Shown here piece after piece: positions 11,476 to 24,250 of a DNA stretch of 64,000 nt. Positions within the stretch are counted from its first letter, which is position 1. Each line of letters starts with the position of its first letter. Origin of the DNA: Toxonevra muliebris (lineage: Eukaryota; Arthropoda; Insecta; Diptera; Pallopteridae). The stretch spans positions 10,244,708 to 10,308,707 of the forward strand of contig OY829329.1 of the NCBI GenBank assembly GCA_963691655.1. Direction: 5' to 3'. Position numbers and translations under genes: made by a program. Under the pieces are notes generated by a model. The model did no database searches, was not told the origin of the DNA, and saw nothing but the letters and a program-made list of their open reading frames with translations.

Positions 11476-13370
11476 TGGGCATTCGAATTGATGCTGTGTG
11501 TCGTTTGTTTACACTGGTCACAGCGGTTGTCAATATCGCCATCAAGTCGCGGCATGTAGGTTTTTAGCATTCTGCTTCAACTTGACCCAAGATCTGCTAG
11601 AGTGCATATCGTGGCTCGAGAAAAGAGTCTTTCTTTGGCAGCAATTGGTGGTGGTGATCTGTTATCGAGTACAACGTTGGGCTGTCTGCCACTTAAGGTT
11701 GTTGCTATCACCTCATCATGCATTGGTTGTTTGGTAGGTTGTCACATCGAACGGATCTAAGATGTGATGATCAATTTCACTTTCCAACGCAATAAGATCT
11801 TTGCGTTGTAGACTTCGTCATGGCGAAGATCTTCGCTGGATAGTCAGTTATGGTTCGGATGGCTGCTTTTTATGTCGTCGGTAGACGTTTCCATTGTGTC
11901 TCATTAAGAAATGGTGACCAGATGAGGGCAGCGTAGTTTACTACTGACCTGCCGATCGCTTTCGTACGTTTGTTGCGTGTTTGACGAATGTTAGTAGATT
12001 GTCAAATGTGACTCCCTATATATTCGGGTGGTTCAAAGTCGGAATATTTTTGCCGCCAACCTCGATCAGAAGTCAAAGGTCGGATAATACCTAGCGCAAA
12101 GTATCCCAAAATACTTTAGGTAAACTGCGACAGCTTCCTCACCTTCTGCACACACGAACAACCGACTGCGTGAAAGTAATAATATTCCGAAAGTTCGTGG
12201 GAATAAGTCAAGGAGACATTGCTTACAACCTATGAAGCAAAATCGTCAGGTCAGTTGTGAACTACGCGGTACAAATATGGTCTCCCGCCATCAGTAGGAC
12301 TTAATGGTCGAAACTACCAGGATGTGTATTGTTGTCGCATGAAGATTATCTCCACGAGGAGCCCAACATGCTAAAAATCATCTCCTGACGAAACAATTTC
12401 TGCTAATTGGTGACATTAGCTACCACCCCAACAGCTCAATATCATTAGTGACACCCCCTCCCTGAAACATCAGAGAAGAGATCTTCAAATACCGCGGGGA
12501 AATCGGAAGATTCACCCATGAAAGCCATACAGAAAGATCGGCATGCAATGCGGCCCTGAATGTTCTCCATCGGGAGGCGGTGAAAGAGGCCATCTACGGA
12601 TACGTCCCCAACTTGGTCGTAGGTAGTCCGCCTCCACCAATAGAAGACGAAGAAAAGCCCGTGCCTAGAGAAACCAGAACTGTTCTCGCCCAACTTCGAT
12701 CTGGCTGGAGCAGGGTTCTAAATAGCTGCATGTCGCGGATCTCTACCGAATTCAGAGACGAATGCCCAGATTGTAGATAGAGCTCACATAATACATTTCA
12801 CCGTTTTAACTGCCCTGAACGACCAACTACTCTAGGAGTACTGGATCGTTGGACACTTCCGACGAGTGTAGCCAGCTTCCTTGACTTTAAAACTACTACG
12901 CCGTTATAACAACAATAGAAGTGTGTCCCTCACGGCTTTCGTCCAGGTGTTGAAAAGAGTGCCGACAGCTGCATGTTATGATCACCACAAAAGCTGAGCA
13001 CTTTTGCTAGATATTTGTTTATCTCCTGGCACATGACTTAACCGCCTGTGGTGAAAATCGTGCAGTCGTCTTCGGTTGCGGAATACGACACTAGTCGTAT
13101 TCCGTTAGGGGGGCGTTAGCACTTTCGAGATGTAGTAGTTGAACAGAATCGATGAGAATACACCTTCTTGAGGTACATCCTGTTCCACTTTCCGATATAT
13201 TGATGTCGTCTGTCTGAATTCATTAAATGATTGTCTATCACTTAGGCAATTTAACTCCCAATGGTTCAAACGGTCTGAAATAGAGAGATAAGAATCTAGA
13301 TCCCTATGGTATCAAAATGAGCCTTTTTGCCTAAGTTAGCTGGCACCAGAAGGAGAAAACGAAGACAGTA
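11470..13370 (-). mobile_element. Jockey-like non-LTR retrotransposon, decayed, split by a nested insertion
   Basis: Read on the minus strand from about 13370 downwards, the translation gives reverse transcriptase pieces in the expected order. A KAHFDTI-like motif A lies near 13300. CLSDRQSF and EQDVPQEGVFSSILFNYY follow at about 13250-13140. Then comes a damaged YADD region (SYSATEDDCTI, near 13080). After a plus-strand insertion (12074-12916) the same protein resumes with VGGKNIPTLNHPNI, GVTFDNLLTF, VVNYAALIWSP and a C-terminal zinc-like C-x2-C-x4-H (NRCDQCKQTTH, near 11520). Stops and frameshifts occur throughout, so it is a fossil. Jockey-type is my reading of these motifs. The 5' end (ORF1, endonuclease) is absent. 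Confidence 0.75.
12074..12916 (+). mobile_element. 5'-truncated Jockey-like copy nested in the element above
   Basis: The plus-strand translation shows the C-terminal part of a Jockey-like ORF2: a KYFR-VNCDSFLTFCTH-like start near 12105, VNYAVQIWSP near 12265, SHEDYLHEEPNMLKI near 12330-12380, and PRETRTVLAQLRSGWSRVLN near 12660-12720. The zinc-like C-P-D-C follows at about 12765. The piece ends in an ATAACAACAAT tail. AGAAGT stands on both sides (12068-12073 and 12917-12922). Removing the insert and one AGAAGT restores the open reading of the minus-strand host element at this point. It contains several stops and frameshifts. It is the same general family as the 57.4-58.9 kb element. Confidence 0.75.
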
Positions 13371-13384
13371 TCACGGATGAGATT

Positions 13385-15015
13385 GACAAAAAAAAAATGC
13401 CTTCTAGGAGGTGTGCTCTCTCCTCTTCTATGGTGCTTCAGGTTAGACTCCTTTCTTAATGATTTGAAGAATCTTGGAGCTTACATCTATCTCAGGACGG
13501 TCCTTACAGGCAGTGTGCAATAAAATGCATGACGTCTTGGACAAGATCGAGGTTTGGTGCGATCTGTAGGGTCTTTCAGTGAACAGCACCTTAGTGCTCT
13601 TCACTAGGAAACGCAAGAACAATGGTCTATTACTACCAACGATGAAAGGATTAACACTGCAATTGCTTTCTGAGGTTAAGAATTTAGAGGTAACCTTAAA
13701 TTGCAAACTGTTATAGAAGACGCACGCCGAGCTGAAGGTCTCGCGTGTACTTAAAGTTTTCAGGCAATGCAGGCGAGCTTTCGGCAAGACTTGGGGTCTG
13801 AATTCAGCTCAAGTATACTGGTTATACATTGCTTTTATCAGACCTATTGTCACGTATGCCTCCGTAGTATGGCGATTTTTGGTTAAGTTCACAGTATCCT
13901 CTCTGACCAGGCTTCAGAGAAGTGTGTTCCTGGGTATCACTGTTACAATGTGTACTAAAAATCCGTAAAATCCATAAAGAAGCCAGACTCCGGTAAAATG
14001 GAGTCTGGCATGTCGAGACGGATATAGGGCACACTCAGATATACCACCAGTACAGTGCTCACTATTCTTGATGCCCGTGGGCAATCATACCTTGTATCCG
14101 CTTCGGAAGAAGATATGATGTCAGGTTCCCGGAACGTGATCAATGGTTAAGTCCAGAGGTCGTACTCTGGGGTCTTCTCTGTCATGTCTTTTATAGCGAC
14201 GGATCCAAAACCTCCAACGGTATTGGATCCGATGAGGCCAATTTTTTTTTTTTTACACTGGAGAGATGGCAACAGTCTTCCTAAGGGAGGTTTTCGCTAT
14301 CCTGGACGTGGCGGGCTGGATAATTGAGAGATGGCATGGGAAGTACATAGACATCTGCAGTGATGGCCAAGCTGCACTGAAGGCCCTTGCTAATCCTGTC
14401 AGCTCTTAAAAATTCATCAGCGAGTGTAAGGCAAAGCTATATAGTGTCGCAAAACACAACAAGTTAGGCCTTATATGGGTTATAGGACACTGTGGTACCG
14501 CAGGGAATGAGCTAGCTGATGAACTAGTTAACGAAAATTCTGCAATTGCACCATGGGGTCCGGAACCTTTTCTTGGTGTAAGCTCTGGGGAGGCCATGCG
14601 TTGCATCAACGGCTTAATGAGTTCTATTCATAAAGAAAGATGGTCCGAGTTTGACTCCTGCAGAACTACAAAGTGCTTCGTGAGACAACCTAACAGGAAA
14701 TCAGCAGATTTTCTTCTGAAACTGAGAAGAATGGGTTAATCGTGTCTCGACGACGACGTTACTACGGAGCATCTTCATATCTTTGTAGCTGTCCGGCGTT
14801 CGCGAAAATCAGATTAAGGCTCTTAATCTGACTATTCCTCTTCCCGAGTTTCTAAGGTTCATCAGTGAAACAAAGAAGTTCGAGATTGAGAGACCCTAGA
14901 CCTGTCTTCTTCCTATTTATCCCCTCACTTTCTTCTATTGGCTCTATCTTGGATATAGTACATTGCTCTTTGAGATTGAGTGCTTTGGTTTAGTCCAGCC
15001 CACCTTTAACTCTCA
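13385..15015 (+). mobile_element. I-like non-LTR retrotransposon 3' part: reverse transcriptase end plus RNase H, decayed
   Basis: Plus-strand pieces appear in the expected order: GGVLSPLLW (about 13410), a KIEVWCDL-GLSVN stretch (13545-13585), the thumb-like FGKTWGLNSAQVYWLY and RPIVTYASVVW (13780-13875), then an RNase H domain. In the RNase H domain I see SDGS (14195-14206), an acidic E in REVFAI (codon 14287-14289), D in SDGQAAL (14362-14364) and GHCGTAGNELAD (about 14485-14520), consistent with the D-E-D-D metal-binding set. A cysteine-rich tail follows. Stop codons, for example at the end of ANPVSS near 14406, show it is dead. The last 270 bp match the copy at 54.2-54.7 kb. A non-LTR retrotransposon with RNase H is well supported; the exact clade (I, Loa or R1-related) is not. 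Confidence 0.8.
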
Positions 15016-15019
15016 ACTG

Positions 15020-16350
15020 TAATTGCTTTAAATATCAAAGTTTGGCATTCTTTATCACTGTTTCACTCGCAAATGTGGCTTTACTTTTTTTTTTTATAGG
15101 TTTTAACACTAGCAACATACAAATTCCCACAAGAAATCAATACTTTTTTTTGGCGTCATCCACATGTTGATCAATATTTCAATAAAGTAATTATGAGGTT
15201 CATATTTTGTTTTACATACATTATTATCACACTATCCGAAACAGATTGAATTCTACTTCACCGACCTCGTCCACAATTTGCTATATACTTACATCAATAC
15301 ATGTTTATAATCTTAGATGAATGTGCAAATTTCAATCTTGCAGTTGAATGAACTTCCTATATATTAAGCTTCTTTATTTTCGAGGCTTTGAAAAGCGTAG
15401 TACAATGAAAGAAAAGAAGAAGAAGAAGAAAATAAAAAAAAGAGGCAAAAGTAAAATATCTACACATTAACTTCACCTCAAGATGATACTGAAGACGATG
15501 ATGATGGAGATTATAATGTTGTTTTTGTTGGTGCATTTGTCGTTGATGATAATAATGTTGACGGCATAGATGATAATATTTTTATTTTTGTTGTTGTTGC
15601 TATTGTGGATGGTGATGCTGATGGATATAAAGATAAATTCATTGTAGATTTTATAATGTTTTTATGAAAAAAGCAGATAGAAAGAAATTAATGTCTCTTT
15701 CTTTTCATTTCTTGACTTTTCACTTTGATAGATTTAATAGCTCAATTGCTGTCGTTTGAAAATAATAGCAAATGCCAGTCTTCTGACATATTTTTATTAT
15801 AAATGATTTTTAAATAAAGTTATTACCATATACGCAAAGTTATGTCTAAAAATAAAGTTGCTAAATATTTCAACGTTTCGACTTCATTTAATTACAACGT
15901 TTTGCTTTTCAAATTATATTTAAACTGTTTATACTAAATCGCTCAGTTTTTTTCGTTTATTATTTGCTTTGTTGTAAAACTAAAAATAGATTTGCAAAGC
16001 TTAACAAATTTAATTTTTAATAATAATTATAGCCTTTTGGCTATTTTTGCATAAAGTTTCTGATGTAACAGTTTCACGTGAGTCAAATGAAAATGAGGTC
16101 AATTTATGTTTTAGCTTCTCAATTTCTGTTTATTGCATTTCAGAGAAAAAGAGTTAAATTAGTAAAATGTTTTAATGGATGATTTATGAAGTTTTAATTT
16201 TACTGTGAATTTATTTATTATGCAATTATGTACTATGTTACAATAGCAGTCTGTGAGTTCATTTTAATACTAGAATAACTCAGAAGGAAATATGAATGGC
16301 ATTTACACACGCTACCTTGCTGAGAGTGATAAGCGATGGATCTAGAGTTT
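15020..16350. other. AT-rich non-coding stretch, no gene seen
   Basis: A GAT/GTT-rich degenerate trinucleotide region lies at 15485-15620. The rest is unremarkable AT-rich DNA. The minus frame at 16233-16424 is a chance frame at the edge of the following minisatellite. Confidence 0.5.
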
Positions 16351-16359
16351 GGTGAGAAC

Positions 16360-19020
16360 TGATATTCAAACCAAAATTCAGATCGAAATTCATAGCGAAT
16401 TTCAAAAAAAAAATGCAGTTCCAAACTAAAACCAAATCAGACTAAAAATCATACCAAATCTAGACCATAAATTGAATCAAAAATCACACTGAAATTCCAA
16501 CCAAATTCAGACCAAAAATCAGATTAAACTCAGATTAAACATCAGACCAAACATCAGACCAAACATTAGACCAAAAACTAGGTTAAAATTTAGTCCAAAA
16601 TTTAAACCAAGAATCGGTCCGATATACGAACTTACATAATCTAAAACCAAAATTCATAAATCTGACTAAGACTTAGAGCAAAAACGAGACCAAAATTTCT
16701 TCTAAATTCAGATTAAAAATTTGACTGATATTCAGATCAAAAATCAGTTCAAAATTTTAACCAGATTTAGATCATAAATCAAATTCAGACCAAAAATCAG
16801 ATTAAAAGTCAGACCAAAAGTTCAAAACTCAGATCAAACATCAGACCAAATATTAGACCAAACATTAGACCAAAAACTAGGTTAAAATTTAGTCCAAAAT
16901 TTAAACCAAGAACAGACCAAGAATCGGTCCGATATACGAACTTACATAATCTAAGATCAAAATTCATAAATCTGACTAAAACTCAGAGCAAAAACGAGAC
17001 CAAAATTTCTTCTAAATTCAGATTAAAAATTTGACTGATATTCAGATCAAAAATCAGTTCAAAATTTTAACCAGATTTAGATCATAAATCAAATTCAGAC
17101 CAAAAATCAGATTAAAAGTCAGACAAAAAGTTTAAAACTCAGATCAAACATCAGACCAAACATTAGACCAAAAACTAGGTTAAAATTTAGTCCAAAATTT
17201 AAACCAAGAACAGACCAAGAATCGGTCCGATATACGAACTTACATAATCTAAAATCAAAATTCATAAATCTGACTAAAACTTAGAGCAAAAACGAGACCA
17301 AAATTTCTTCTAAATTCAGATTAAAAATTTGACCAAAATTCAGATCAAAAATCAGTTCAAAGTTTTAACCAGATTTAGACCATAAATTGAACCAAAAATC
17401 AGATAAAAAATTGACGTCAAAATCGGGCCAACAATAAGACCAAAAATTGAACCAAGACTCAGATCAAAAGTTAGTTATAATATCGGGTCAAAATTTAAAC
17501 CAAAAATCAAACCAAAACTGTATAAAATTCAGTCCCGAATTTCGCCTAAAAGAAATCTAAAAATAAAATAAAAGCGCATGCCAAAATTGTGACAAAAATT
17601 CCGACTAATTAATTGCCCAACAAAACTCAGACCAAAAGTGGATAAAGTTCAGATTAAAATTCAACCAAATTCAAGCCAAAAATTAATTCAAATCATCAGA
17701 TAAAATTCAAACCATATTTATACAATAAATTAATCCAAAAACCACAAATCAAAATTCAGACCAAGATCAGATCAAGAGTAAGCCTGATAATCGGATCTAA
17801 ACTCAGATTAAATGCAGATGAAATATCAGATTAAAAATCAGACCAAAATTTATTGAAGATTCAGACCAAAAATCTCAACTCCAAATTCAGACCGAAAATT
17901 GGCCCAAGACTCAGACCAAAAATTAGTTCAAAATTCAGACCAAAATTTTTATTAAATACAGTTCAAAAACCACACCAAAAGTACATAAAATTCAGATTGA
18001 AACTTTGAACTAAAGCTGCTGAAAAATCAATAAAAAATTTAGACGAAAATTATGACCCTAAAATTCAAACCACTGGGAGATAAAATCCAGAACCGAATTC
18101 AGAGTAAAACTTATAACACGAAATTCAAATAAAAATTTAAACCGAAATTTAGAAAAAACACAGTTCAAAAGAGAACTAAAAATGAAACAAAAATTCAGAC
18201 CCGAACTCAAGTCAAAATTTGGTCTAAAACTAAATTAAAGTCAAACCGATTTTAAAACAATATCTGGATCAAAGTTCAGGTATAGAATCAGTTTGAAGTT
18301 CAGACCAGAACTGACGTCAAAAGTCAAATCAAATTCAGACTAAATTCAACAACAAAAATCAGGTCAGATTTAAAATCAAAATTCATAACAAAATTCAAAC
18401 CAAAACTCATAACACGAAATTCAAATAAAAATTTAAACCGAAATTCAGAAAAAACACTAAAAATTAAACAAAAATTCAGACCAGAACTCAAGTCAAAATT
18501 TGGTCTAAAATTAAACTCAAACCGAACTTAAACCAATATCTGGATCAAAGTTCAGGTATAGAATCAGTTTGAAGTTCAGACCAGAACTGACGTCGAAATT
18601 CAAATCAAATTCAGACTAAATTCAACAAAAAAAATCAGACATCTGGTCTGATCTGGTCTGATCAAATCAAAATTCATACCAAAACTCAAACCGAAAACGA
18701 TTGCAATTCAAACCAAAAATATATACCGCAACTCAAATAAAAACAGATAAAATTAAGACTTAGATCAGAGTAAAACCAGATCAAAAATTTACCACAAATT
18801 TTGACTAAAACCCAAAAACAAAATTGAGACTAAAAAAAAAAAATTAATTTAGGACAATATCAAAGCAAAGAAGGCCCAAAAATCAAACGAAAATCTAAGC
18901 CAAAGATTAGTCTAGAATTGTGACTAAAACATACACCAAAATCCAGTCCAAAATTTGGACTATAAGCCGGAAGTAAAATAAAATGACATACTAAACCTAA
19001 AAACAGAACCGAAAAAAGAT
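16360..19020 (+). repeat. 2.7-kb CAGACCAAA minisatellite with ~299-bp higher-order repeat
   Basis: Hundreds of degenerate ~11-13-bp units of the form (T)CAGACCAAAAAT run head to tail. Within them a longer block is repeated. ACTAGGTTAAAATTTAGTCC occurs near 16577, 16876 and 17174, giving periods of 299 and 298 bp, each followed by CGGTCCGATATACGAACTTA. A second higher-order pair lies at 18113 and 18409 (ATAACACGAAATTC, period 296) and a third at 18264 and 18540 (CTGGATCAAAGTTCAGG, period 276). So units were amplified first at ~12 bp and later at ~300 bp. The same motif occurs at 9.24-9.86 kb, in reverse orientation at 35.25-37.44 kb, and as a trace at 61.86 kb. No coding potential. Confidence 0.95.
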
Positions 19021-19029
19021 TAAAGAGGT

Positions 19030-22000
19030 ACATAGGTTATGTAAAGTTTGGCCACACCAGAGCTTAGCTTTTTATTTTGGAATTTTTAAAAATTAGGTTT
19101 TAAATTTTTTCGAGCAAGAAATTTGCTAAGAAAAATAAAAAATTTACATATTTGTTGGTATGTGTGTTGTTTTCATGTTTAACACATAAGCAACACGACA
19201 TTAAATCTACTACCTACTGGCACACATTTTTTCTGTTGTCTTTTGCCAGAAGCTAAAAAAGGAAATGCTTGTGTGTGCAAAATTTAATATTTAAAAATTT
19301 AAAAAGAAAGCTTGTGTAAGAAATAAAAACTTGCGGGAAAAAGTTTGCAAAATGAATGAAATAAAAGTATTTCTAACATAAACAAACAATAATAAAGAGA
19401 TGATGATAATGAAAAAAGGAAAATATATGTACATAATTTTCTAAAAACAAATTTAAAACTTAAATTTTATGACATGTGATTATGTAGGTATGTGTGTACG
19501 CTTTTTAACTACCTACATACATACATACATACATATGCATATGTGTGTGTTTAATAAAGTTAAAAAAGCAATAAATCATCTTATTTTCTCTATTGTTTTG
19601 TATTGTTTTGAGTGTGTTGAATTTATATTTTCCTTAACGTCATTTTGTTATGATAAATGCGCGAATGGATTTAATTTTTGAATGGGAAATGGAGGATGCA
19701 CGCGATTAGGGGTTTCAATATAAATAGCATCATGAATGTGGGTTTCTATTAATATTTATTCATGTGCTTTTAATAAAATTCTGCTTTTCAATTTAATTCT
19801 ACTGAATATACTTTAGCATAGATAAAAATTACGAAGGTATATAAATAAGTTTTAATACACCACCAAAAATCCAATAATTGCATACAAACACATCAAATAC
19901 AAATATATATGGGGTCTGGCCAGACTCATTGGGTATGAATGCAGGTTTCGTCTTGATTTTGAAAATTTTCGCTGGCAACTTCTTGGATTAGATATTTCCT
20001 GCAATTAAAATGTATCAATGTATAAAAACATTAATTTCCGTTCTTTTAATTAATCCTTCCCAAACAGAAATAATTCAAATTCTCAGCTGTAAGGAAAGAA
20101 CTTTTCAAAATGGTAATACACGTCGTATGAGTTATACTTAATATAGAGTTCATAAAAGCCAATTGCTGTATCTAACAAGGAAACTACATCAGCAAACTAG
20201 TTACAAAATTTATCTAAACTGCTTTCAAATGTTAGTGAAATATGTTTAAAGTTTGTACACCACAGCGTATACGTGACATTTTTACGTTTTAACATTTATT
20301 CAAGTTTATAAATTTTAAATTTCCTTTTTCTTATCACAATTTCATTTGGAATAATGTAATAGCTTGTTGCATATATAAATTTTATATTCAAAGTTTTATA
20401 AAGTTTGTTTTTTTGTTCAGTTTTTTTTTTCTTTTGCTATTTTTATGTTTTTATTCAACTCAAAGAAAGGATGCAAAAACCCAAAGCAACCAGGAAACCA
20501 GTAAATCCAATAATTTTTCATATTTTTGATTTCCTTAGTAGCTTAACAAGTTCATCCACGTGTTTCTAACAATTATAAAAATATTTCTAAGTAAACACAT
20601 TCATATATATTTATGTACTTCAGTATTTTCTACATATGTATGTATCTTTTTTGTTTGTTTGTTATAAATTCCCTATTGTATTTCTATTCTCTTCTTAAGA
20701 ACGCCCATTTCTTCTTTTTTTCTTATATTTTTCCTTCTTTTTTTTTTTTTTTGATATTTGATTGTTTGATTTACTGTGACTTTCGTCACGTTTAAATGTC
20801 ATTTGCAGTTTATGTACATTTTATTATTGGCCTAATTTACCTTTTTCGTTTTTTTTATTTTCTTTCGTTTTTATGTTGATGACATGCTCCTTGAGTGTCA
20901 AGGTTTGGTAAACATTGTCAGTTTGACCCTGTCAGGTTAATGGTTTAAACATTTTAACAACACATAACCATGAAGTTAAGTTTTTTATTTCTTTTTAATG
21001 TTAGAATTTCTAAAGTTTAGATTGTTAGAAGATTTTTTATTTCTAATGGAAAATTGAGAAGTACATAGGTGGTAAAAAAAGCAAAACTTCTTCAATATCA
21101 AACACTTTTTTTTTACTAAAATGTATATGGAAATTTATGAAATTCTAGTTGTTCAATAGCAAATTGTTTTAATTAAAAAAATTTTTTGAATATTTTATCA
21201 ATTAGATTTATTATTCATATAATACATTAATTAAACTCTTCTTATAATGAATAAACGTTTCAATAATATTTATATTTCTCAACATGTTCTATTTCAATTA
21301 AAATCAGGTAAATTAGTAACAACAATTCGTCTTCCAATCAAGTATAACTGACTGGTTAATATGCTTTCAAATATATACTCTATATGCCCTTAAATCTATA
21401 CTAAGTAGTTATATGAATTATGTATAAAAAGGAAAATGTTTGTGTCTTCGGGGAACAGCCTGAAAGTTTCTGCAATCCGATGACATTATTTTTCTCTAAT
21501 TGATTTCAAAATCCAGATTAGACTTTTTGTTCATAGTTAGGTCTAACTCCAAGATGTTACCAGAAGTAGAATAATGGTTAGTTTGAGTTAGATTTAGAAG
21601 GATCTTTAATCTAATTGATCATTTCTACTCAAAAATCAATTTCGATCCATTATATATAAATCCCTTCCTTTTGTGTGTTTGAACATTATAGTTATGCATT
21701 ATGAATAATTTCTCAAAAGTTTCTTCCGACTTTCCCAAAAAAACTTTCAGTGAGTCCTTCTTCTTTACAATATGAAGATAGCTATAAGGAAACTATGAAG
21801 CTAATATCATTATTAATTAAAAATTAATTATATTCTTCAATTTCTAATCACCTAAGTAAACTTTGTCAATGAAGTGATAATGCCTAAAAATCATATAAGA
21901 TTTTGTGATAATATTTTGATTAAAAGTAGGAACAAAAAAAAAAAAAATAATTTAATACAAATACCTAAGGAGTTTTTTGTTTAAATAAAACAACAATTTA

Positions 22001-22318
22001 ATAATCATGGATATCTATCCATACATCAAACTAACACAAATCTTTCAACAGTAGCATTGTTGTGATTGTTAGTAGTGCTGAGAAAGTAATATGTCAAAGT
22101 AAGCGATAGTAAAATAGCAAATATGAACTATTCTATTCAACATTGTAGTAAAAAAATGGAAGGTAAAAGTATTTTCCATTTAATGGCATTAGTTTTACAT
22201 GTACATAAATTACTCGGTTAATTGCATTTCGCGGTTAATTGACCCAGAAATTGTAGATTTGGATTGCCAAAATGAAACACAAAACTTCACATCGGTTCAT
22301 TTAGATAATATTTGTTAA
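19030..22318. other. AT-rich non-coding stretch, no gene seen
   Basis: Over 3 kb without a supported frame. A CATA-type run (TACATACATACATACATA) lies at about 19510-19535, and long T-rich tracts are at 20430 and 20735-20752. The frames at 19469-19681 and 20613-20795 are tyrosine/phenylalanine-rich low-complexity translations. I see no transposon ends. Confidence 0.55.
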
Positions 22319-22326
22319 ACTGGTAG

Positions 22327-23584
22327 CAGAGCTGTAAAAGAATGCAATCAATTGAGGGTATAAGTCACAAGTGAATAATAATTTTTGATTGCAGTTATTG
22401 AATAATATATTTGACTCCAGAATAAAAAATGCAGTTAGAAGTCTTTTTTGGAGTCGCCGATTTTATTTATTCATTTAGAAAAGTCTTTTTTAGAATCAAG
22501 AATCTTTGCAATCTTTTTTTGAAATCATAAGAATGCAAATCTTATATCTACAAAATCATGACTGCCTTGAAGTCAATTAGAGATACTTGGAGTCACTTGA
22601 AGTCGCTTGGAGTTACTTGAAGTCACCTTAGAGTCATTTGAAGTCACATGCAGTCAACTGGAGTCACTTGAAGTCATTTGGAGTCTATTGGGATTTTAAG
22701 TCAATTGCAGTTACTTGAAGTCACTTTGAATTAATTGGGATTTTGAAGTCAATTGGAGTCACATAAAGTCATTTGGAGTCAATCGGGGATTTGAAGTCAA
22801 TTGAAGTCACTTGAAATCAATTTGTATTGGAAGTTGTTGATACATTTCATCAAACCAATTTTCTAAGCAATGCCACAATAATTTATTGCACTCGTGTAAG
22901 ATCATTTTCACCAGATCGTGAATAGCCTCTTATTATTCTCTCATAAATGCTCAGGTCTCTCAAACCGTTTCTCTATTTACGATCTGGCGAAAATGATCTT
23001 GCACGAGGCCAATAAGTTATTGTGGAATTGCTAAAATGTATCAACAACTTCCAATCCCAATTGACTCCAAGTAACTTCAATTAACTCCAAAAGACTTCAA
23101 GTCCCCAATTGACTCCAAAAGACTTCTAGTCCCCAATTGACTCCAAAAGACTTCAAGTCAAGTGACTCCAATTGACTTCAAAATCCCAATTGATTCCAAG
23201 TGAATTCAAGTAACTTCAATTGACTTCAAAGTCCCAATTGACTCCAAAAGACTTCAAATGAGTCCAATTAACTCCAAGTGACTGCTTGTGACTTCAAGTC
23301 ACCCTAGGGGTATTGAAGTAACTCCAAGTGACTCCAAGGCAGTCATAATTTTGTAGTTATAAAATTTACATTCCCATGATTTCAAAAAAAGATTGCATTC
23401 CCTTGACTCTAAAAAAGGCTTTTCTAAATGAATAACTAATCGGCGACTCCAGAAAAGACTTCTAACTGCATTTTTTATTCAGAAGTCAAATATGTCATTC
23501 AATAACTGCAATCATGAATTGTCGGTTATTAAATGTGACTTCAAGGTAATGCAATTAAATTGAATGCATTCTTTTATAGCTCTG
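22327..23584. mobile_element. Foldback element, 1258 bp, hAT-type ends, non-autonomous
   Basis: Two long arms (22327-22925 and 22973-23584) are imperfect reverse complements around a 47-nt loop. The element starts CAGAGCTGTAAAAGAATGC and ends with the near-perfect reverse complement GCATTCTTTTATAGCTCTG. It is flanked by the identical 8-bp sequence ACTGGTAG at 22319-22326 and 23585-23592. An 8-bp target duplication and CAGAG termini are hallmarks of the hAT superfamily (known for hobo and Hermes). Each arm carries an internal minisatellite of ~12-15-bp units (AGTCACTTGGAGTCAATTGG type; about 22560-22830 and 23040-23345). There is no transposase frame, so it would have moved only with enzyme supplied by a relative. 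Confidence 0.9.
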
Positions 23585-23599
23585 ACTGGTAGAAATGAA

Positions 23600-24250
23600 T
23601 AATGAATGTATCATATAAGAGAATTTCTGTTTTTCTGTATGCGTGTTTTATCGAATGACCACCGAATAAGTTTCATTTATGTCATATGTCCCGGGCAAAA
23701 AAATAAACTTTAGACAAACCATACATGAGCAGCCTTGGCCACTATCTGAAACATGCACGAATGAATTAATAAAGTTCTTAAACCTACGGGGATGGATATG
23801 ATCTCCTCGTAAGCCAAAAAAAAAAAAAACAACAAAAAGACACCAAAATCCAACAATCAACTGAGGAAGTGGTATCCAGACGACACGCAAGTGATAATTG
23901 GGTTCATTACTCGAACCACCACTTAACCAACCAACCATCCTTAGATAATGTTTAGCTTGGACAGCCCAGCATTCGGTTCAGTACAAAATAACCGATTACA
24001 TACACGTCTTGTAGAGTTGTTTCATAAGATTTCTGAATATCTTTCCACTTAGCACACCTGTTAGATTACTCTGGCAGCGTGGTAAACTCTCACCTCAAAG
24101 TTCCTTTCTTTTCTTTCCCAATCAATGCAATGTTTTGAATTTATAGGGTTATCCTTTCGAGCTGTTTGAGTATTTGAAGTACTTCAATTTCGAGGAAGCT
24201 GATATTACTTGCTTATTAATAAATGGTGATCTCTGTGGGATCAACTCATG
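23600..24250. other. Non-coding stretch, no gene seen
   Basis: The minus frame at 23648-23938 has no recognisable domain and contains a poly-F run from an A-rich tract at 23815-23832. Nothing else is supported. Confidence 0.45.

Noticed and set aside
11498..11737. 79-codon plus-strand frame
   Set aside because: It is the antisense of the minus-strand Jockey-like 3' region, which explains the sequence better.
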